NCBI RefSeq assembly: GCF_000709345.1
Contig: NZ_KL448323.1
Location: 1,644,912-1,708,911 of the forward strand
DNA: 64,000 nucleotides
DNA from: Polaromonas glacialis
GTDB taxonomy: Bacteria; Pseudomonadota; Gammaproteobacteria; Burkholderiales; Burkholderiaceae_C
Direction of reading: 5' to 3'
A model generated the notes under the pieces. It saw only the letters and a program-made list of their open reading frames with translations, had not been told where the DNA came from and searched no databases. Both the position numbers and the translations under genes were made by a program. Below, one piece after another: positions 14,247 through 23,840 of this stretch; the stretch's first letter is position 1, and each line of letters starts with the position of its first letter.

Positions 14247-14939
14247 ATGACTGACAACGTACGGACCTTTGGCTACGGCGGAGTCGCGCAGTCCGCCGAG
14301 CAGCGCAACAAGGTGATGCGCAACACCTACTGGCTGCTGGCGCTGAGCCTGCTGCCCACGGTGGCCGGCGCCTGGCTGGGCGTGGCCACGGGCATCACGC
14401 AGGCACTGACCGGCGGGCTGGGCCTGGTGGTGTTCCTGGGCGGCGCCTTCGGCTTCATGTACGCCATTGAAAAGACCAAGGATTCAGCCGCCGGGGTGCC
14501 GGTGCTGCTGGGCTTTACCTTCTTCATGGGCCTGATGCTTTCGCGCATGATCGGCATGATCCTGGGTTTCAGCAACGGATCGCAGCTGATCATGACGGCC
14601 ATGGGCGGCACGGCTGGCGTGTTCTTCGTGATGGCCACTGTGGCCAGCATGATCAAGCGCGACATCTCCGGCATGGGCAAATGGCTGTTTGTCGGCGCCC
14701 TGGTGGTGATGGTGGGCTCCATCGTCAACATCTTCGTCGGCTCGACCGCCGGCATGATGGCGATTTCGGTCGCGGTGATCGGCATTTTCAGCGCCTACAT
14801 GCTGTATGACCTGAAGCAGATCCTGGACGGCGGCGAAACCAACTACATCAGCGCCACCTTGCGGCTCTACCTGGACATCTTCAACGTGTTCCAGGCGCTG
14901 CTGGCCCTGCTGGGCATCATGGGCGGCGAACGCGACTGA
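14247..14939 (+). CDS. YccA/Bax-inhibitor-1 family membrane protein
   Basis: A 230-residue protein of the BI-1/YccA family with seven hydrophobic helices from about residue 30 to the C-terminus. The family pattern includes YMLYDLKQILDGGETNYISA near residue 190, whose acidic residues form the pH/calcium-sensing pair in BI-1 proteins. E. coli YccA is a substrate and modulator of FtsH. AAAGGAG lies 8 bases before the ATG at 14247. A terminator follows immediately. The gene is monocistronic. Confidence 0.92.
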   Translation: MTDNVRTFGYGGVAQSAEQRNKVMRNTYWLLALSLLPTVAGAWLGVATGITQALTGGLGLVVFLGGAFGFMYAIEKTKDSAAGVPVLLGFTFFMGLMLSRMIGMILGFSNGSQLIMTAMGGTAGVFFVMATVASMIKRDISGMGKWLFVGALVVMVGSIVNIFVGSTAGMMAISVAVIGIFSAYMLYDLKQILDGGETNYISATLRLYLDIFNVFQALLALLGIMGGERD

Positions 14940-14957
14940 GCTTTTCGCCTCGCATAC

Positions 14958-14984
14958 AAAAAAGGGCCTTCACGGCCCTTTTTT
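14958..14984. terminator. Rho-independent terminator between yccA-like gene and rlmD
   Basis: AAAAAAGGGCC (14958-14968) pairs with GGCCCTTTTTT (14974-14984) with a short loop, giving A- and T-runs on both sides. It can stop the rightward yccA-like gene and the leftward rlmD transcript. Confidence 0.85.
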
Positions 14985-14999
14985 CATGCCTGTGGCGAC

Positions 15000-16463
15000 T
15001 TAAGGCTGAACGCGCTCGAACACCGCCATCGACTCGACATGCGCCGTGTGCGGGAACATGTTGACCACGCCCGCCGCCGTGCAGCGGTAGCCTGCCTCCA
15101 CCAGCACGCCCGCATCGCGCGCCAGCGTGCCCGGGTTGCAGCTGACGTACACGATGCGCCGGGGCGGCGTCCAGCCATCCAGCATCAGGCTTTGCTGGTG
15201 CATGCCGTCGTCGCACGGCACGCCGGTGACTAACTGCTGGTGCAGCGCGGCCAGCGACTTGAACAGTTCGAACGCGCCTTCGCGCGGCGGATCGACCAGC
15301 CACTTTTCCGCCGCGCCGTCCCGGACCAGCATCGCCGGGGTCATCTCGAACAGGTTTCTTGCTACAAACTTGGTAGCTGCCAGCGCAGGCCGGACGGGCG
15401 AGGCAGGCCTGTTTCGCTCAAAATTTTCACGTGAACGGGCGACCAGCACCTCGCTGCCCTCGATACCCAGCACCTCGCGCGCCTTGGTCGCCAGAGGCAG
15501 CGTGAAATTGCCCAGGCCGCAAAACCAGTCAATCACCCGCTCGCCCGGCCGCACGTCAAGCAGTCGCAGCGCGCGCGACACCAGCACCTGGTTGATATGC
15601 GGGTTGACCTGGGTGAAATCGGTCGGTTTGAAGGGCATGGTGATGCCGAACTCGGGCAGGCCGTAGTTCAGTTCCAGGGCCGGCTCGTCGAGCAGTTTCA
15701 CCGTGTCCAGACCACCGGACTGCACCCACCACTGCACGCCGGGATGCGCGTCGGCAAACGCGCGCAGCCGCGCCAGGTCGGCGTTGCTGAGCGGCTCCAT
15801 GTGGCGCAGCACCATCGCCGTCACGTCGTCGCCGCAGGCCAGTTCGATCTGCGGAATGGTTTCGCGCGCGTCCATGCTGCTGATCAGCCCGCGCAGCGGC
15901 AGCAGCAGGTCGCTGACGTGCTGCGGCAGCACATGGCATTCGCGCATGTCGGCCACGTAGGCGCTTTTGCGTTCATGAAAACCGACCAGCGCCGTGCCTT
16001 TCTTGCGCACGTAGCGCACCGACAGGCGGGCGCGGTAACGGTAATGCCAGGCCGGGCCTTCAATCGGCCGGAGCAGATTGTCGGCCTTGACCTTGCCGAT
16101 GAAGCGCAGGTTGTCTTCGAGCACCCGCTGCTTGACGGCGACCTGCGCGCCGATGTGCAGATGCTGCATCTTGCATCCCCCGCAGGCGCCGGTGTGCATG
16201 CCAAAGTGCGGACAGGCGGGGCGCACGCGCTGGGCCGATTCGTGATGCACCATTAGCAGCGTGGCTTTTTCAAAGCTGCTTTTCTTGCGGTAGACATTGG
16301 CCGTCACCTGCTCGAAAGGCAGCGCGCCTTCGATGAACACGACCTTGCCGTCGGCGCGGTGGGCGATGCCCTGGGCCTCGATGTCGAGCGATTCGACGGT
16401 CAGCAGGTCAATCGGATAGTCGGGCGGCGCAGTCAGCGTTGGTTTGTGGATTTCTTCGGTCAT
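15000..16463 (-). CDS. rlmD: 23S rRNA (uracil-1939-C5)-methyltransferase RlmD
   Basis: A 487-residue SAM- and [4Fe-4S]-dependent RNA methyltransferase. The N-terminal TRAM domain ([16 protein letters not shown]) is followed by the cluster cysteines in [18 protein letters not shown]. The catalytic domain has [15 protein letters not shown] (SAM), LVDPPREGA and the nucleophile cysteine in [15 protein letters not shown] at 16463 gives the standard start. Residues ~346-367 are encoded by a copy of the palindromic intergenic repeat, read in frame, which lengthens a loop of the Rossmann fold. The gene lies downstream of nlpD where rpoS is often found between them. Confidence 0.95.
   Translation of the reverse strand: MTEEIHKPTLTAPPDYPIDLLTVESLDIEAQGIAHRADGKVVFIEGALPFEQVTANVYRKKSSFEKATLLMVHHESAQRVRPACPHFGMHTGACGGCKMQHLHIGAQVAVKQRVLEDNLRFIGKVKADNLLRPIEGPAWHYRYRARLSVRYVRKKGTALVGFHERKSAYVADMRECHVLPQHVSDLLLPLRGLISSMDARETIPQIELACGDDVTAMVLRHMEPLSNADLARLRAFADAHPGVQWWVQSGGLDTVKLLDEPALELNYGLPEFGITMPFKPTDFTQVNPHINQVLVSRALRLLDVRPGERVIDWFCGLGNFTLPLATKAREVLGIEGSEVLVARSRENFERNRPASPVRPALAATKFVARNLFEMTPAMLVRDGAAEKWLVDPPREGAFELFKSLAALHQQLVTGVPCDDGMHQQSLMLDGWTPPRRIVYVSCNPGTLARDAGVLVEAGYRCTAAGVVNMFPHTAHVESMAVFERVQP
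15361..15427 (+). repeat. Palindromic intergenic repeat copy inside the rlmD coding sequence
   Basis: This 67-bp segment matches the intergenic copies, for example that at 36537: both have GCTAC, then TAGCTGCCAGC, a CCGG centre, CCT(A/G)TTT and a final AAAATT. On the minus strand it encodes about 22 residues of RlmD (from NFERNRP through ATKFVA) without a stop or frameshift. Confidence 0.65.
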
Positions 16464-16513
16464 GCCCGATTGTCTCAGGCTACAGCGTCTGGCCTTCGTG
16501 ACCAGCCGCTCCG

Positions 16514-16546
16514 AAAAAAAGGAGTCCGGCCAGAGCAGGACTCCTT
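16514..16546 (-). terminator. Rho-independent terminator downstream of nlpD
   Basis: AAGGAGTCC (16519-16527) pairs with GGACTCCTT (16538-16546). Read leftward, the hairpin is followed by a run of seven T (16514-16520), giving a terminator 20 bp after the nlpD stop and before rlmD. Confidence 0.8.
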
Positions 16547-16566
16547 GCTGATTCAGCGTTGGCGGT

Positions 16567-17448
16567 TTAGCGCGCCGGCAGGTATTTGGCCGGATCGACC
16601 GGCTTGCCCTGGCGGCGGATTTCAAAATGCAGCTTGACCTTGTCGGCGTCGCTGTTGCCCATTTCGGCAATCTTCTGGCCTCTTTTGACGGTCTGGTCTT
16701 CCTTCACCAGCAGCAGCTTGTTGTGCGCGTAGGCCGTCAGGAAGGTGTTGTTGTGCTTGAGGATGATCAGGTTGCCGTAGCCGCGCAGGCCGGCGCCCGA
16801 ATACACCACGCGGCCGTCGGCCGACGCCACCACCGGATCGCCGGACTTGCCTGAGATGTCCAGCCCCTTGTTCTTGGCTTCGTCAAACCCGGCCACCAGC
16901 GTTCCCTCCGCTGGCCAGATCCAGCCGACATCTTCGTCGCTGCCAGAAGAGGCGGGCATCGACGAGCCGTTGGCAGATTTTGCGGCATTGGCTATCTGTG
17001 CCTGTGCAGCGGCCATGGCGCCGGACGTCACGGGTCGCGTGACCACCTGGGTGCTGTCGCTGGCAGGCGGAACGACCCGCAGCACCTGCCCGACTTCGAT
17101 CAGGTTCGGGTTTTCAAGGCTGTTCCAGCGGGCGATGTCGCGCCAGTTCTGGCCGTTTTCCAGGCCGATGCGGATCATGGTGTCGCCCGGCTTGACCATG
17201 TAGTAGCCCGGTTTTCCGGCGTTCTCGGCGCCGGGCAGGGGTTTGGCGGCGTCTAGCGGACGCGTCATGCCGGCTCCTCGGTCCTCGACCGGTGCGCTGT
17301 TCAGCGTGCGGGATCCGCAGCCGGCCACCAGCAGCAGGGCTGCGGCGACCGCGCAGGGAAGCGCCAGGCGCGAAGTCCAGCCGGTGCGCTTGTGGGGTCC
17401 AGAGGCAGGAAAAGATTCCGTGCGGTACGACCAGGTGCTGTTGCTCAT
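16567..17448 (-). CDS. nlpD: Amidase activator lipoprotein NlpD (LysM, degenerate M23)
   Basis: A 293-residue outer-membrane lipoprotein with lipobox LVAGC (C44), a LysM peptidoglycan-binding domain (about residues 80-125, [19 protein letters not shown]), and a C-terminal M23/LytM domain. The LytM zinc ligands are missing: the usual HxGxD reads NKGLD and the HxH before FE reads KLHFE. It is therefore an activator of cell-wall amidases at the septum rather than an enzyme, like E. coli NlpD. ATG at 17448 follows AAGGA; 17460 is an alternative. It is third in surE-pcm-nlpD. Confidence 0.93.
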   Translation of the reverse strand: MSNSTWSYRTESFPASGPHKRTGWTSRLALPCAVAAALLLVAGCGSRTLNSAPVEDRGAGMTRPLDAAKPLPGAENAGKPGYYMVKPGDTMIRIGLENGQNWRDIARWNSLENPNLIEVGQVLRVVPPASDSTQVVTRPVTSGAMAAAQAQIANAAKSANGSSMPASSGSDEDVGWIWPAEGTLVAGFDEAKNKGLDISGKSGDPVVASADGRVVYSGAGLRGYGNLIILKHNNTFLTAYAHNKLLLVKEDQTVKRGQKIAEMGNSDADKVKLHFEIRRQGKPVDPAKYLPAR

Positions 17449-17507
17449 TGATTCCTTCATCTTTAACCATTGCCTGATTGACACCGGGCCTGACGTGTCG
17501 GCCCAGC

Positions 17508-18362
17508 TCATCCGACTCCTGATTTTAAAGGGACAAAGTGCACCGCCTCCAGTAAAGTCTGGCGAATTCCCTGCGGCGTCCTGTCGATCACCACCAGCGC
17601 CTGGGCGCCGCTGGCATCCTGCAGCGGCGCGACCAGCCGCCCGCCCACGGCCAGCTGCTCGGTCCAGGCCGGCGGAATCGCCTCGCCGCCGGCGGCGGCA
17701 ATGATGCCCGCATACGGCGCGCCCTTGGCAAAGCCGTTCATGCCGTCGCCGAACAGCAGGTGCACATTGGCCAGGCGCAGGGTGCGCAGGTTCTCCCTGG
17801 CCTTGTCGTGCAGGCCGCGCAGGCGCTCCATGCTGTAGACCTCGGTGGCCAGGCGGCTGAGCACGGCCGCCTGGTAGCCGCAGCCGGTGCCGATTTCGAG
17901 CACCCGGCCCAGCCGGCCGCTGGCGTCATGCAGGCCCTGCTGCAGCAATTCGAGCATGCGCGCCACGACGTTGGGCTTGGAAATGGTCTGGCCCAATCCG
18001 ATCGGCAGGCTGGTGTCTTCGTAGGCCATGTTGGCCAGCGCGGTATCGACAAAATGGTGCCGATGCACCGCGCCCATGGCGGCCAGCACCTGCGCGTCCA
18101 GCACGCCCTGCTCGGCCAGGCGGCGCACCATGCGGGCGCGCACCGCCGAGTCGAGCCCCAATCCGCCAGAGGCACCCGGCTGAAAGGCTCTTTTCAGGTC
18201 ACTCTGGCCTGCAGCGCTGGTGGCACGGGCAGCGGCTGCTACGGTTTTTGCAGCGAATGGGTTGCCCTTGTCGGGATTGAGCTGCACCGGAAATGCAGGC
18301 CGGGCGCCGGCAGAAGACAGTTTGCCGGCGAAATCTTGGGGCGGCTTCAGCGGTGTCTTCAT
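17508..18362 (-). CDS. pcm: Protein-L-isoaspartate O-methyltransferase
   Basis: A 284-residue SAM-dependent enzyme that repairs isoaspartyl residues in aged proteins. Its signatures are LPIGLGQTISKPNVVARMLELL and the SAM-binding VLEIGTGCGYQAAVLSRL. The catalytic core starts only near residue 70; the first ~70 residues are an Ala/Pro-rich extension absent from the 208-residue E. coli enzyme. The gene follows surE by 13 bp and is co-directional with it, the usual stress-survival pairing. Confidence 0.93.
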   Translation of the reverse strand: MKTPLKPPQDFAGKLSSAGARPAFPVQLNPDKGNPFAAKTVAAAARATSAAGQSDLKRAFQPGASGGLGLDSAVRARMVRRLAEQGVLDAQVLAAMGAVHRHHFVDTALANMAYEDTSLPIGLGQTISKPNVVARMLELLQQGLHDASGRLGRVLEIGTGCGYQAAVLSRLATEVYSMERLRGLHDKARENLRTLRLANVHLLFGDGMNGFAKGAPYAGIIAAAGGEAIPPAWTEQLAVGGRLVAPLQDASGAQALVVIDRTPQGIRQTLLEAVHFVPLKSGVG

Positions 18363-18375
18363 GCAAATACCCTTT

Positions 18376-19161
18376 TCAGTGCTTGTGGCTCAGCTTGGCC
18401 GCCGTCTGTGCCCAGTAAGGCAGTCGTTCATGGTCCGTCAGGTCCACCTGCAGTGGCGTGATGGACACATAGCCGTGCGTGGTGGCATGGAAGTCGGTGC
18501 CTTCGCCGGCTTCCTTGGCCTGGCCGGCGCCGCCGATCCAGTACATGGTCTCGCCGCGCGGGCTGGTCTGCATGATGACACGCTCGGCCGCATGGCGGCG
18601 CCCCAGCCGGCACACCTTGAAACCCTCGACCAGCCCGGCGGGCAGGTTGGGAATGTTCACATTGAGCAGCCAGGGCGGCACGGTCGGCTGCGCGCCTTCG
18701 GCCAGCGTTTCGAGCGACGGGATCAGCTGCTGGACCAGGTTGCGCGCCTGCTGCGCCGCCACGTCGATATGCGCCCAGCCCTTTTCGGTCTGCGAGAAGG
18801 CAATGGCCGGGATGCCGAACAGATAGCCTTCCATGGCCGCGCCGACGGTGCCGGAATAAATCGTGTCGTCGCCCATGTTGGCGCCGTTGTTGATGCCCGA
18901 CACCACCAGGTCCGGCCGGTAGCCCAGCAGGCCGGTCAGCGCGATATGTACGCAGTCGGCGGGCGTGCCGTTGATGTAGCGAAAGCCGTTGGCCGCCGTC
19001 TGCACATACAGCGGCGTGTGCAGGCTCAGGGCGTTGGATTTGGCGCTGTTGTTGTGTTCGGGGGCGACCACCTCGACATCGGCAATGGTTTTAAGGGCTT
19101 CGTAAAGCGCCACGATGCCGCTGGCCTGGTAACCGTCGTCATTGCAGATCAGGATTTTCAT
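18376..19161 (-). CDS. surE: 5'/3'-nucleotidase SurE
   Basis: A 261-residue metal-dependent nucleoside monophosphatase. The N-terminal ILICNDDGYQASGI carries the metal ligands D8 and D9. SGINNGANMGDDTIYSGTVG is the second signature, holding the active-site asparagine and the dimer-exchange region. It begins a leftward surE-pcm-nlpD cluster. The family acts on damaged or surplus nucleotides in stationary phase. Confidence 0.95.
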   Translation of the reverse strand: MKILICNDDGYQASGIVALYEALKTIADVEVVAPEHNNSAKSNALSLHTPLYVQTAANGFRYINGTPADCVHIALTGLLGYRPDLVVSGINNGANMGDDTIYSGTVGAAMEGYLFGIPAIAFSQTEKGWAHIDVAAQQARNLVQQLIPSLETLAEGAQPTVPPWLLNVNIPNLPAGLVEGFKVCRLGRRHAAERVIMQTSPRGETMYWIGGAGQAKEAGEGTDFHATTHGYVSITPLQVDLTDHERLPYWAQTAAKLSHKH

Positions 19162-19315
19162 GCCTTGATTCTACGGTCCCGGTCGGGACAGGCCGCGCGG
19201 GTTTTCAGGGATGCCCCAAAGGCCGGCTTGCCTATGATGAGCGCTTTGAATCGCCCGCAGCCGGCACCCTGCCGTCTGGTACAACCGGCTTTCATTCACT
19301 TTAGGAGACCTGCCC

Positions 19316-20290
19316 ATGCATGCCTGGCTTTGTGAAAACCCCACCGGCGTTGACGCGCTGACCTGGACCGAACTGCCCACACCCGAACCCGGTGCCGGCG
19401 AGGTGCTGATCGAGATCAAGGCGGCCAGCCTGAATTTCCCCGACCTCCTGATCGTGCAGAACAAGTACCAGATGAAGCCGCCCCTGCCCTTCGTGCCCGG
19501 CTCCGAATATGCCGGCGTGGTGCGCGCCGTGGGCGACGGCGTGGCGCACCTGTTGGTCGGCCAGCATGTCGCCTGCCTGTCGGGCACCGGCGGCTTTGCT
19601 ACGCACACGATCGCGCCGGCCGCGCTGTGCATGCCGCTGCCGAAAGGTTTTCCGTTTGTCGATGCCGCCGCCTTCATCATGATCTATGCCACCTCGCACC
19701 ATGCGCTGGCCGACCGGGCGCAGCTCAAAGCCGGCGAGACCGTGCTGGTGCTGGGCGCGGCCGGCGGCGTCGGCACGTCGGCCATCCAGATCGCCAAGGC
19801 GCTGGGCGCGCGCGTGATTGCCGCCGCATCAAGCGATGAAAAATGCGAACTGTGCAAATCCATCGGCGCTGATGAAACCATCAACTACAGCACCCAGGAC
19901 CTGCGCGAAGCCGTCAAGGCGCTGACCGGCGGCAAAGGCCCGGACGTGATTTACGACCCGGTGGGCGGCGACCTGGCCGAGCCGGCGTTCCGCTCGATTG
20001 CCTGGCGCGGCCGCTACCTGGTGGTGGGTTTTGCGGCTGGCAGCATTCCGGCACTGCCGCTGAACCTGACGCTGCTCAAGGGCGCGTCGATCGTCGGCGT
20101 GTTCTGGGGCGGCTTTGCCAAGAACGAGCCGAAAGCCAACGCCGCCGCGATGGCCGAACTGGCCCGGTGGTATGCGCAGGGCAAGATCAAGCCGGTGATC
20201 GATGGCACGATGCCCATGGCCGACCTCAAGGCCGCCTATGCGCGCATGGGTTCGCGCGCGGTGAAAGGCAAGCTGGTGATGGTGAACTGA
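19316..20290 (+). CDS. Zinc-independent NADPH:quinone oxidoreductase (MDR superfamily)
   Basis: A 324-residue medium-chain dehydrogenase/reductase of the QOR type. The GroES-like N-terminus has NFPDLLIVQNKYQMKPPLPF and PGSEYAGVVRAVGDGV. The Rossmann domain has VLGAAGGVGTSAIQIAKALG, the AxxGxxG nucleotide motif of this subgroup. The zinc ligands of alcohol dehydrogenases are absent. AGGAG at 19302-19306 lies 9 bases before the ATG. It is divergent from surE and monocistronic. It probably reduces quinones or enones using NADPH; the physiological substrate is unknown. Confidence 0.9.
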   Translation: MHAWLCENPTGVDALTWTELPTPEPGAGEVLIEIKAASLNFPDLLIVQNKYQMKPPLPFVPGSEYAGVVRAVGDGVAHLLVGQHVACLSGTGGFATHTIAPAALCMPLPKGFPFVDAAAFIMIYATSHHALADRAQLKAGETVLVLGAAGGVGTSAIQIAKALGARVIAAASSDEKCELCKSIGADETINYSTQDLREAVKALTGGKGPDVIYDPVGGDLAEPAFRSIAWRGRYLVVGFAAGSIPALPLNLTLLKGASIVGVFWGGFAKNEPKANAAAMAELARWYAQGKIKPVIDGTMPMADLKAAYARMGSRAVKGKLVMVN

Positions 20291-20305
20291 AGCCCGGCGC
20301 CGGCC

Positions 20306-20527
20306 TCAGCGGGCCGGCCTGGCATCGCGGGGCGAGGCGCTCGGGATTCCTTCGAGCCACGGCCGGGTGCCCGCCTTGAAGCGCAGGCCGCCGGGGCTGC
20401 TGGCCATGGCATGGGCGGTGCAGCGAAGAATGCGCAGCCGCTGCCGGTCCAGGTCGTGAAAAGGGGCGCAGGCGGTGCGGCCTGCGGCGGGTCCGGGCTC
20501 GCCGGCGGGGTTCTGATCGATGGCCAT
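20306..20527 (-). CDS. Hypothetical small protein
   Basis: A 73-residue protein that I do not recognise. AAGGAG lies 7 bases before the ATG at 20527, which is a strong reason to call it. It reads MAIDQNPAGEPGPA, then FHDLDRQRLRILRCTAHAMA, and ends Pro/Arg-rich. It has no signal peptide, membrane segment or repeated motif. It is convergent with the quinone oxidoreductase gene, with stops 15 bp apart, and is separated from arsH by a palindromic repeat. Codon use is like that of its neighbours. Confidence 0.55.
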   Translation of the reverse strand: MAIDQNPAGEPGPAAGRTACAPFHDLDRQRLRILRCTAHAMASSPGGLRFKAGTRPWLEGIPSASPRDARPAR

Positions 20528-20640
20528 TGCGTGCTCCTTCAAGCGGTCATGCCGCCATTGTGGATGCGGCGCGTGACGCGGCTGTGTCGGTTCGGTGGCA
20601 GTTGCGTGACAGCGGCGGCTGCCCGGAGCCAGATGCCGGC

Positions 20641-20707
20641 TGCTATTGAATCAAGAGCTGCAAGCGCCCGCCAGACAAGCGCAAACAGCCTGTTTGATGC
20701 CTATTTT
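20641..20707 (+). repeat. Dispersed palindromic repeat, copy downstream of arsH
   Basis: TGCTATTGAATCAAGAGCTG and the later GCGCAAACAGCCTGTTTGATGC match the family. It lies between the small hypothetical gene and the arsH stop, where it could also act as a transcript-end hairpin. Confidence 0.7.
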
Positions 20708-20717
20708 GGCGCAGCGG

Positions 20718-21452
20718 CTAGAGCGAACGCTGGTTCACCCGTTTTGACAGCGCCTCGGCGCTTTCGCGGCGTTCGCTGTAGCGGTCCGTCAGGTACGGCG
20801 ACACGTCGCGGGTCAGCAGCGTGAACTTGACAAGCTCCTCCATCACATCGACCACCCGGTCGTAATAGGCCGAGGGTTTCATGCGGCCGGCTTCGTCGAA
20901 CTCCAGGAAAGCCTTGGCGACCGACGACTGGTTGGGAATCGTCAGCATGCGCATCCAGCGGCCGAGCACGCGCAGCTGGTTGACGGCATTGAAGGACTGC
21001 GAGCCGCCCGACACCTGCATCAAGGCCAGCGTCTTGCCCTGCGTCGGCCGCACCGCGCCGTCGGCCAGCGGAATCCAGTCGATCTGCGACTTCATGATGC
21101 CGGTCATGGCGCCGTGGCGTTCGGGCGAGGTCCAGACCATGCCCTCGGACCATTGCGCCAGTTGCCGCAACTCCAGCACCTTGGGGTGCGTGTCGGGCGC
21201 GTCGTCCGGCAGCGGCAGGCCGCGCGGGTCGAAGGTGCGGGTTTCGCAGCCCATGGACTGCAGCAGCCGGGCGCCCTCCTCGCTGACCAGCCGGCTGTAC
21301 GAGCGCTCGCGCACCGAGCCGTAGAGCAGCAGGATGCGCGGCGCATGCGCGCTGGCAACGGGCGTTTGCAACTGCGTGAGCGTGGGCAAGGCAAAAAGCG
21401 CCCGGTCGATGTTGGGCAGGTCCACGGCAAGGGGTTCAACGGCCGGCAACAC
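20718..21452 (-). CDS. arsH: Arsenical resistance flavoprotein ArsH
   Basis: An NADPH-dependent FMN reductase of the ArsH type, which oxidises trivalent organoarsenicals. The flavodoxin-like motif [15 protein letters not shown] binds FMN phosphate. [20 protein letters not shown] and [21 protein letters not shown] are ArsH-specific. The start is uncertain: GTG at 21452 follows AGGGAG closely, and TTG at 21497 is the longest option. In either case the 5' end overlaps the arsC 3' end, indicating an arsC-arsH operon. Confidence 0.93.
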   Translation of the reverse strand: MLPAVEPLAVDLPNIDRALFALPTLTQLQTPVASAHAPRILLLYGSVRERSYSRLVSEEGARLLQSMGCETRTFDPRGLPLPDDAPDTHPKVLELRQLAQWSEGMVWTSPERHGAMTGIMKSQIDWIPLADGAVRPTQGKTLALMQVSGGSQSFNAVNQLRVLGRWMRMLTIPNQSSVAKAFLEFDEAGRMKPSAYYDRVVDVMEELVKFTLLTRDVSPYLTDRYSERRESAEALSKRVNQRSL

Positions 21453-21867
21453 GCGCTCCCTGTGCGTTGACGACCGGCTCGCCGTCTTCCTTGGCAAACG
21501 CCGCGCGCTGCGGCAGCGGCAATATGTCGAGCACCGCTTCCGATGGCCGGCACAGCCGCGTTCCCAGCGGCGTGACGACGATGGGCCGGTTGATCAGGAT
21601 AGGGTGCGCCAGCATCGCCTCGACCAGCGCGCCGTCGGCCAGCGCGGGGTTGTCCAGCGCCAGTTCTTCATACAGCGCTTCCTTGCGCCGCATGACGTCG
21701 CGGACCGGAACGGCCATCTGCGCGATCAATTCGAGCAGCTTTTCCCGCGTTGGCGGCGTTAACAGGTACTCGATGACCTCGGGCTCGGCGCCGGTGTTGC
21801 GGATCAGCGCCAGCACATTGCGCGACGTGCCGCATTTCGGGTTGTGGTAAATCGTGATGTCAGCCAT
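21436..21867 (-). CDS. arsC: Arsenate reductase ArsC (glutaredoxin-coupled)
   Basis: A 143-residue ArsC that reduces arsenate to arsenite with glutathione and glutaredoxin. The catalytic C12 is in [12 protein letters not shown], and the arsenate-binding arginines lie in the [15 protein letters not shown] and [10 protein letters not shown] segments. ATG at 21867 places C12 exactly as in E. coli R773 ArsC. It is divergent from arsR across an 85-bp region holding the operator palindrome, so ArsR probably controls both directions. Confidence 0.95.
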   Translation of the reverse strand: MADITIYHNPKCGTSRNVLALIRNTGAEPEVIEYLLTPPTREKLLELIAQMAVPVRDVMRRKEALYEELALDNPALADGALVEAMLAHPILINRPIVVTPLGTRLCRPSEAVLDILPLPQRAAFAKEDGEPVVNAQGARVAGR

Positions 21868-21934
21868 TCGTTCGATGCTCCTGTTGAAATGAAAAGACGC
21901 TTGCGGTGTCCGGCTAATTGCAATTCTTCGATGT

Positions 21935-21950
21935 TTCAATTATATTTGAA
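21935..21950. promoter_or_regulatory. Probable ArsR operator
   Basis: TTCAATTATATTTGAA is an interrupted palindrome with 5-bp arms and 6-bp spacer, lying 2 bp before the arsR ATG and 67 bp before arsC. ArsR repressors bind comparable AT-rich dyads that overlap their own promoter and are released by arsenite. Confidence 0.5.
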
Positions 21951-21952
21951 AG

Positions 21953-22303
21953 ATGGAAACAATTACACAGACTGAACTTGCTCTACTGGACGAGCTGTCC
22001 GCCGTCAAGGCGCTGGCCGCGCTGGCGCAGGCCCAGCGCCTGCGGGTGTTCCGGGCACTGGTGGTGGCCGGCCCCGCCGGGCTGACGCCGGGCGTCATGG
22101 CCGAGCAACTGGCCGTGGCCCCGAGCGCGCTGTCCTTTCACCTGAAGGAGCTGCTTCACTCCGGCCTGGTCAGCAGCGAGCCGCGCGGCCGCAACCTGAT
22201 CTACCGCGCCGAGATTGCCCACATGAACGCCCTGCTCGCCTACCTGACCGAGCATTGCTGCGAAGGCCAGGCCTGCGGCCCCGCCGCCAGCGTCGCCTGC
22301 TGA
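21953..22303 (+). CDS. arsR: ArsR/SmtB family arsenic-responsive repressor
   Basis: A 116-residue winged-helix repressor. The recognition helix region is VAPSALSFHLKELLHSGLVS and the wing is SEPRGRNLIYRAE. The ELCVCDL metal site of plasmid ArsR is missing. Instead, cysteines cluster near the C-terminus (C102, C103, C108 and C116, in HCCEGQAC and the final VAC), resembling the C-terminal As(III) site described for Acidithiobacillus-type ArsR. It should repress arsR-acr3 and the divergent arsC-arsH. A palindromic repeat separates it from acr3. Confidence 0.93.
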   Translation: METITQTELALLDELSAVKALAALAQAQRLRVFRALVVAGPAGLTPGVMAEQLAVAPSALSFHLKELLHSGLVSSEPRGRNLIYRAEIAHMNALLAYLTEHCCEGQACGPAASVAC

Positions 22304-22304
22304 T

Positions 22305-22370
22305 GTTTTCAAGCTTTTTTGGCCTCCTGCGCACGGCTGGCGTGCGCAAGCAGCTATTTATTCCATAGCA
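22305..22370 (-). repeat. Dispersed palindromic repeat between arsR and acr3
   Basis: It contains GCGCACGGCTGGCGTGCGC, the same core as the copy at 1851, flanked by GGCCTCCT and GCAGCTATTTATTCCATAGC. It occupies nearly the whole arsR-acr3 gap, so an arsR-acr3 transcript would contain this hairpin. Confidence 0.75.
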
Positions 22371-22389
22371 ATTGATCGGGAAGAACACC

Positions 22390-23415
<1,026 letters not shown>

Positions 23416-23423
23416 CAAGCACC

Positions 23424-23488
23424 AATTTATGAAGAAATAGGCCTTTTGCGCAATACCCATAAGCGCGGGCAGCTATACCTTTCATAGC
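23424..23488 (-). repeat. Dispersed palindromic repeat downstream of acr3
   Basis: A reverse-oriented copy with AATAGGCCTTTTGCGCAA and GGGCAGCTATACCTTTCATAGC. Its central palindrome is degenerate compared with the copies at 1851 and 22305. Confidence 0.7.
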
Positions 23489-23518
23489 GGAAAAGAATTT
23501 GCTACTGGCCGAAGGCGC

Positions 23519-23837
23519 CTATTTCGGCTGGTACATGATCAGCCCCATGCCGGTCAGGCTCAGGGCGACGCCGGCCACGTCCCATGCCGTCGGCCGCACC
23601 CCGTCCACCGCCAACAGCCAGGCCAGCGCCACGCTGATGTAGACGCCGCCGTAAGCGGCATACACCCGGCCGGCGGCGGCCTCGTGCAAGCGTCAGCAGC
23701 CAGGCGAACAGCGCCAGGCTGCAAGCCGCCGGAACCAGCAGCCAGATCGACGCCCGCTTGACCAGCCACAGGTAGGGCAGATAGCAGCCGACGATCTCGG
23801 CCAGCGCGGTCGCCAGGAACAGGAAAAAGGTTTTCAC
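23519..23837 (-). pseudogene. ynfA: YnfA/UPF0060 family membrane protein, frameshifted
   Basis: The first ~50 codons encode a normal YnfA start ([20 protein letters not shown], then [20 protein letters not shown]). The frame then runs into Arg/Gly-rich nonsense. Removing one base in the segment CTCGTGCAAG (23681-23690) restores the family sequence [18 protein letters not shown] and a full C-terminus ending GLIMYQPK at a TAG (23519-23521). The gene is therefore broken by a single-base insertion, unless the base is a sequencing error. Intact YnfA is a four-helix small transporter-like protein of about 108 residues. Confidence 0.85.
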
Positions 23838-23840
23838 CGT

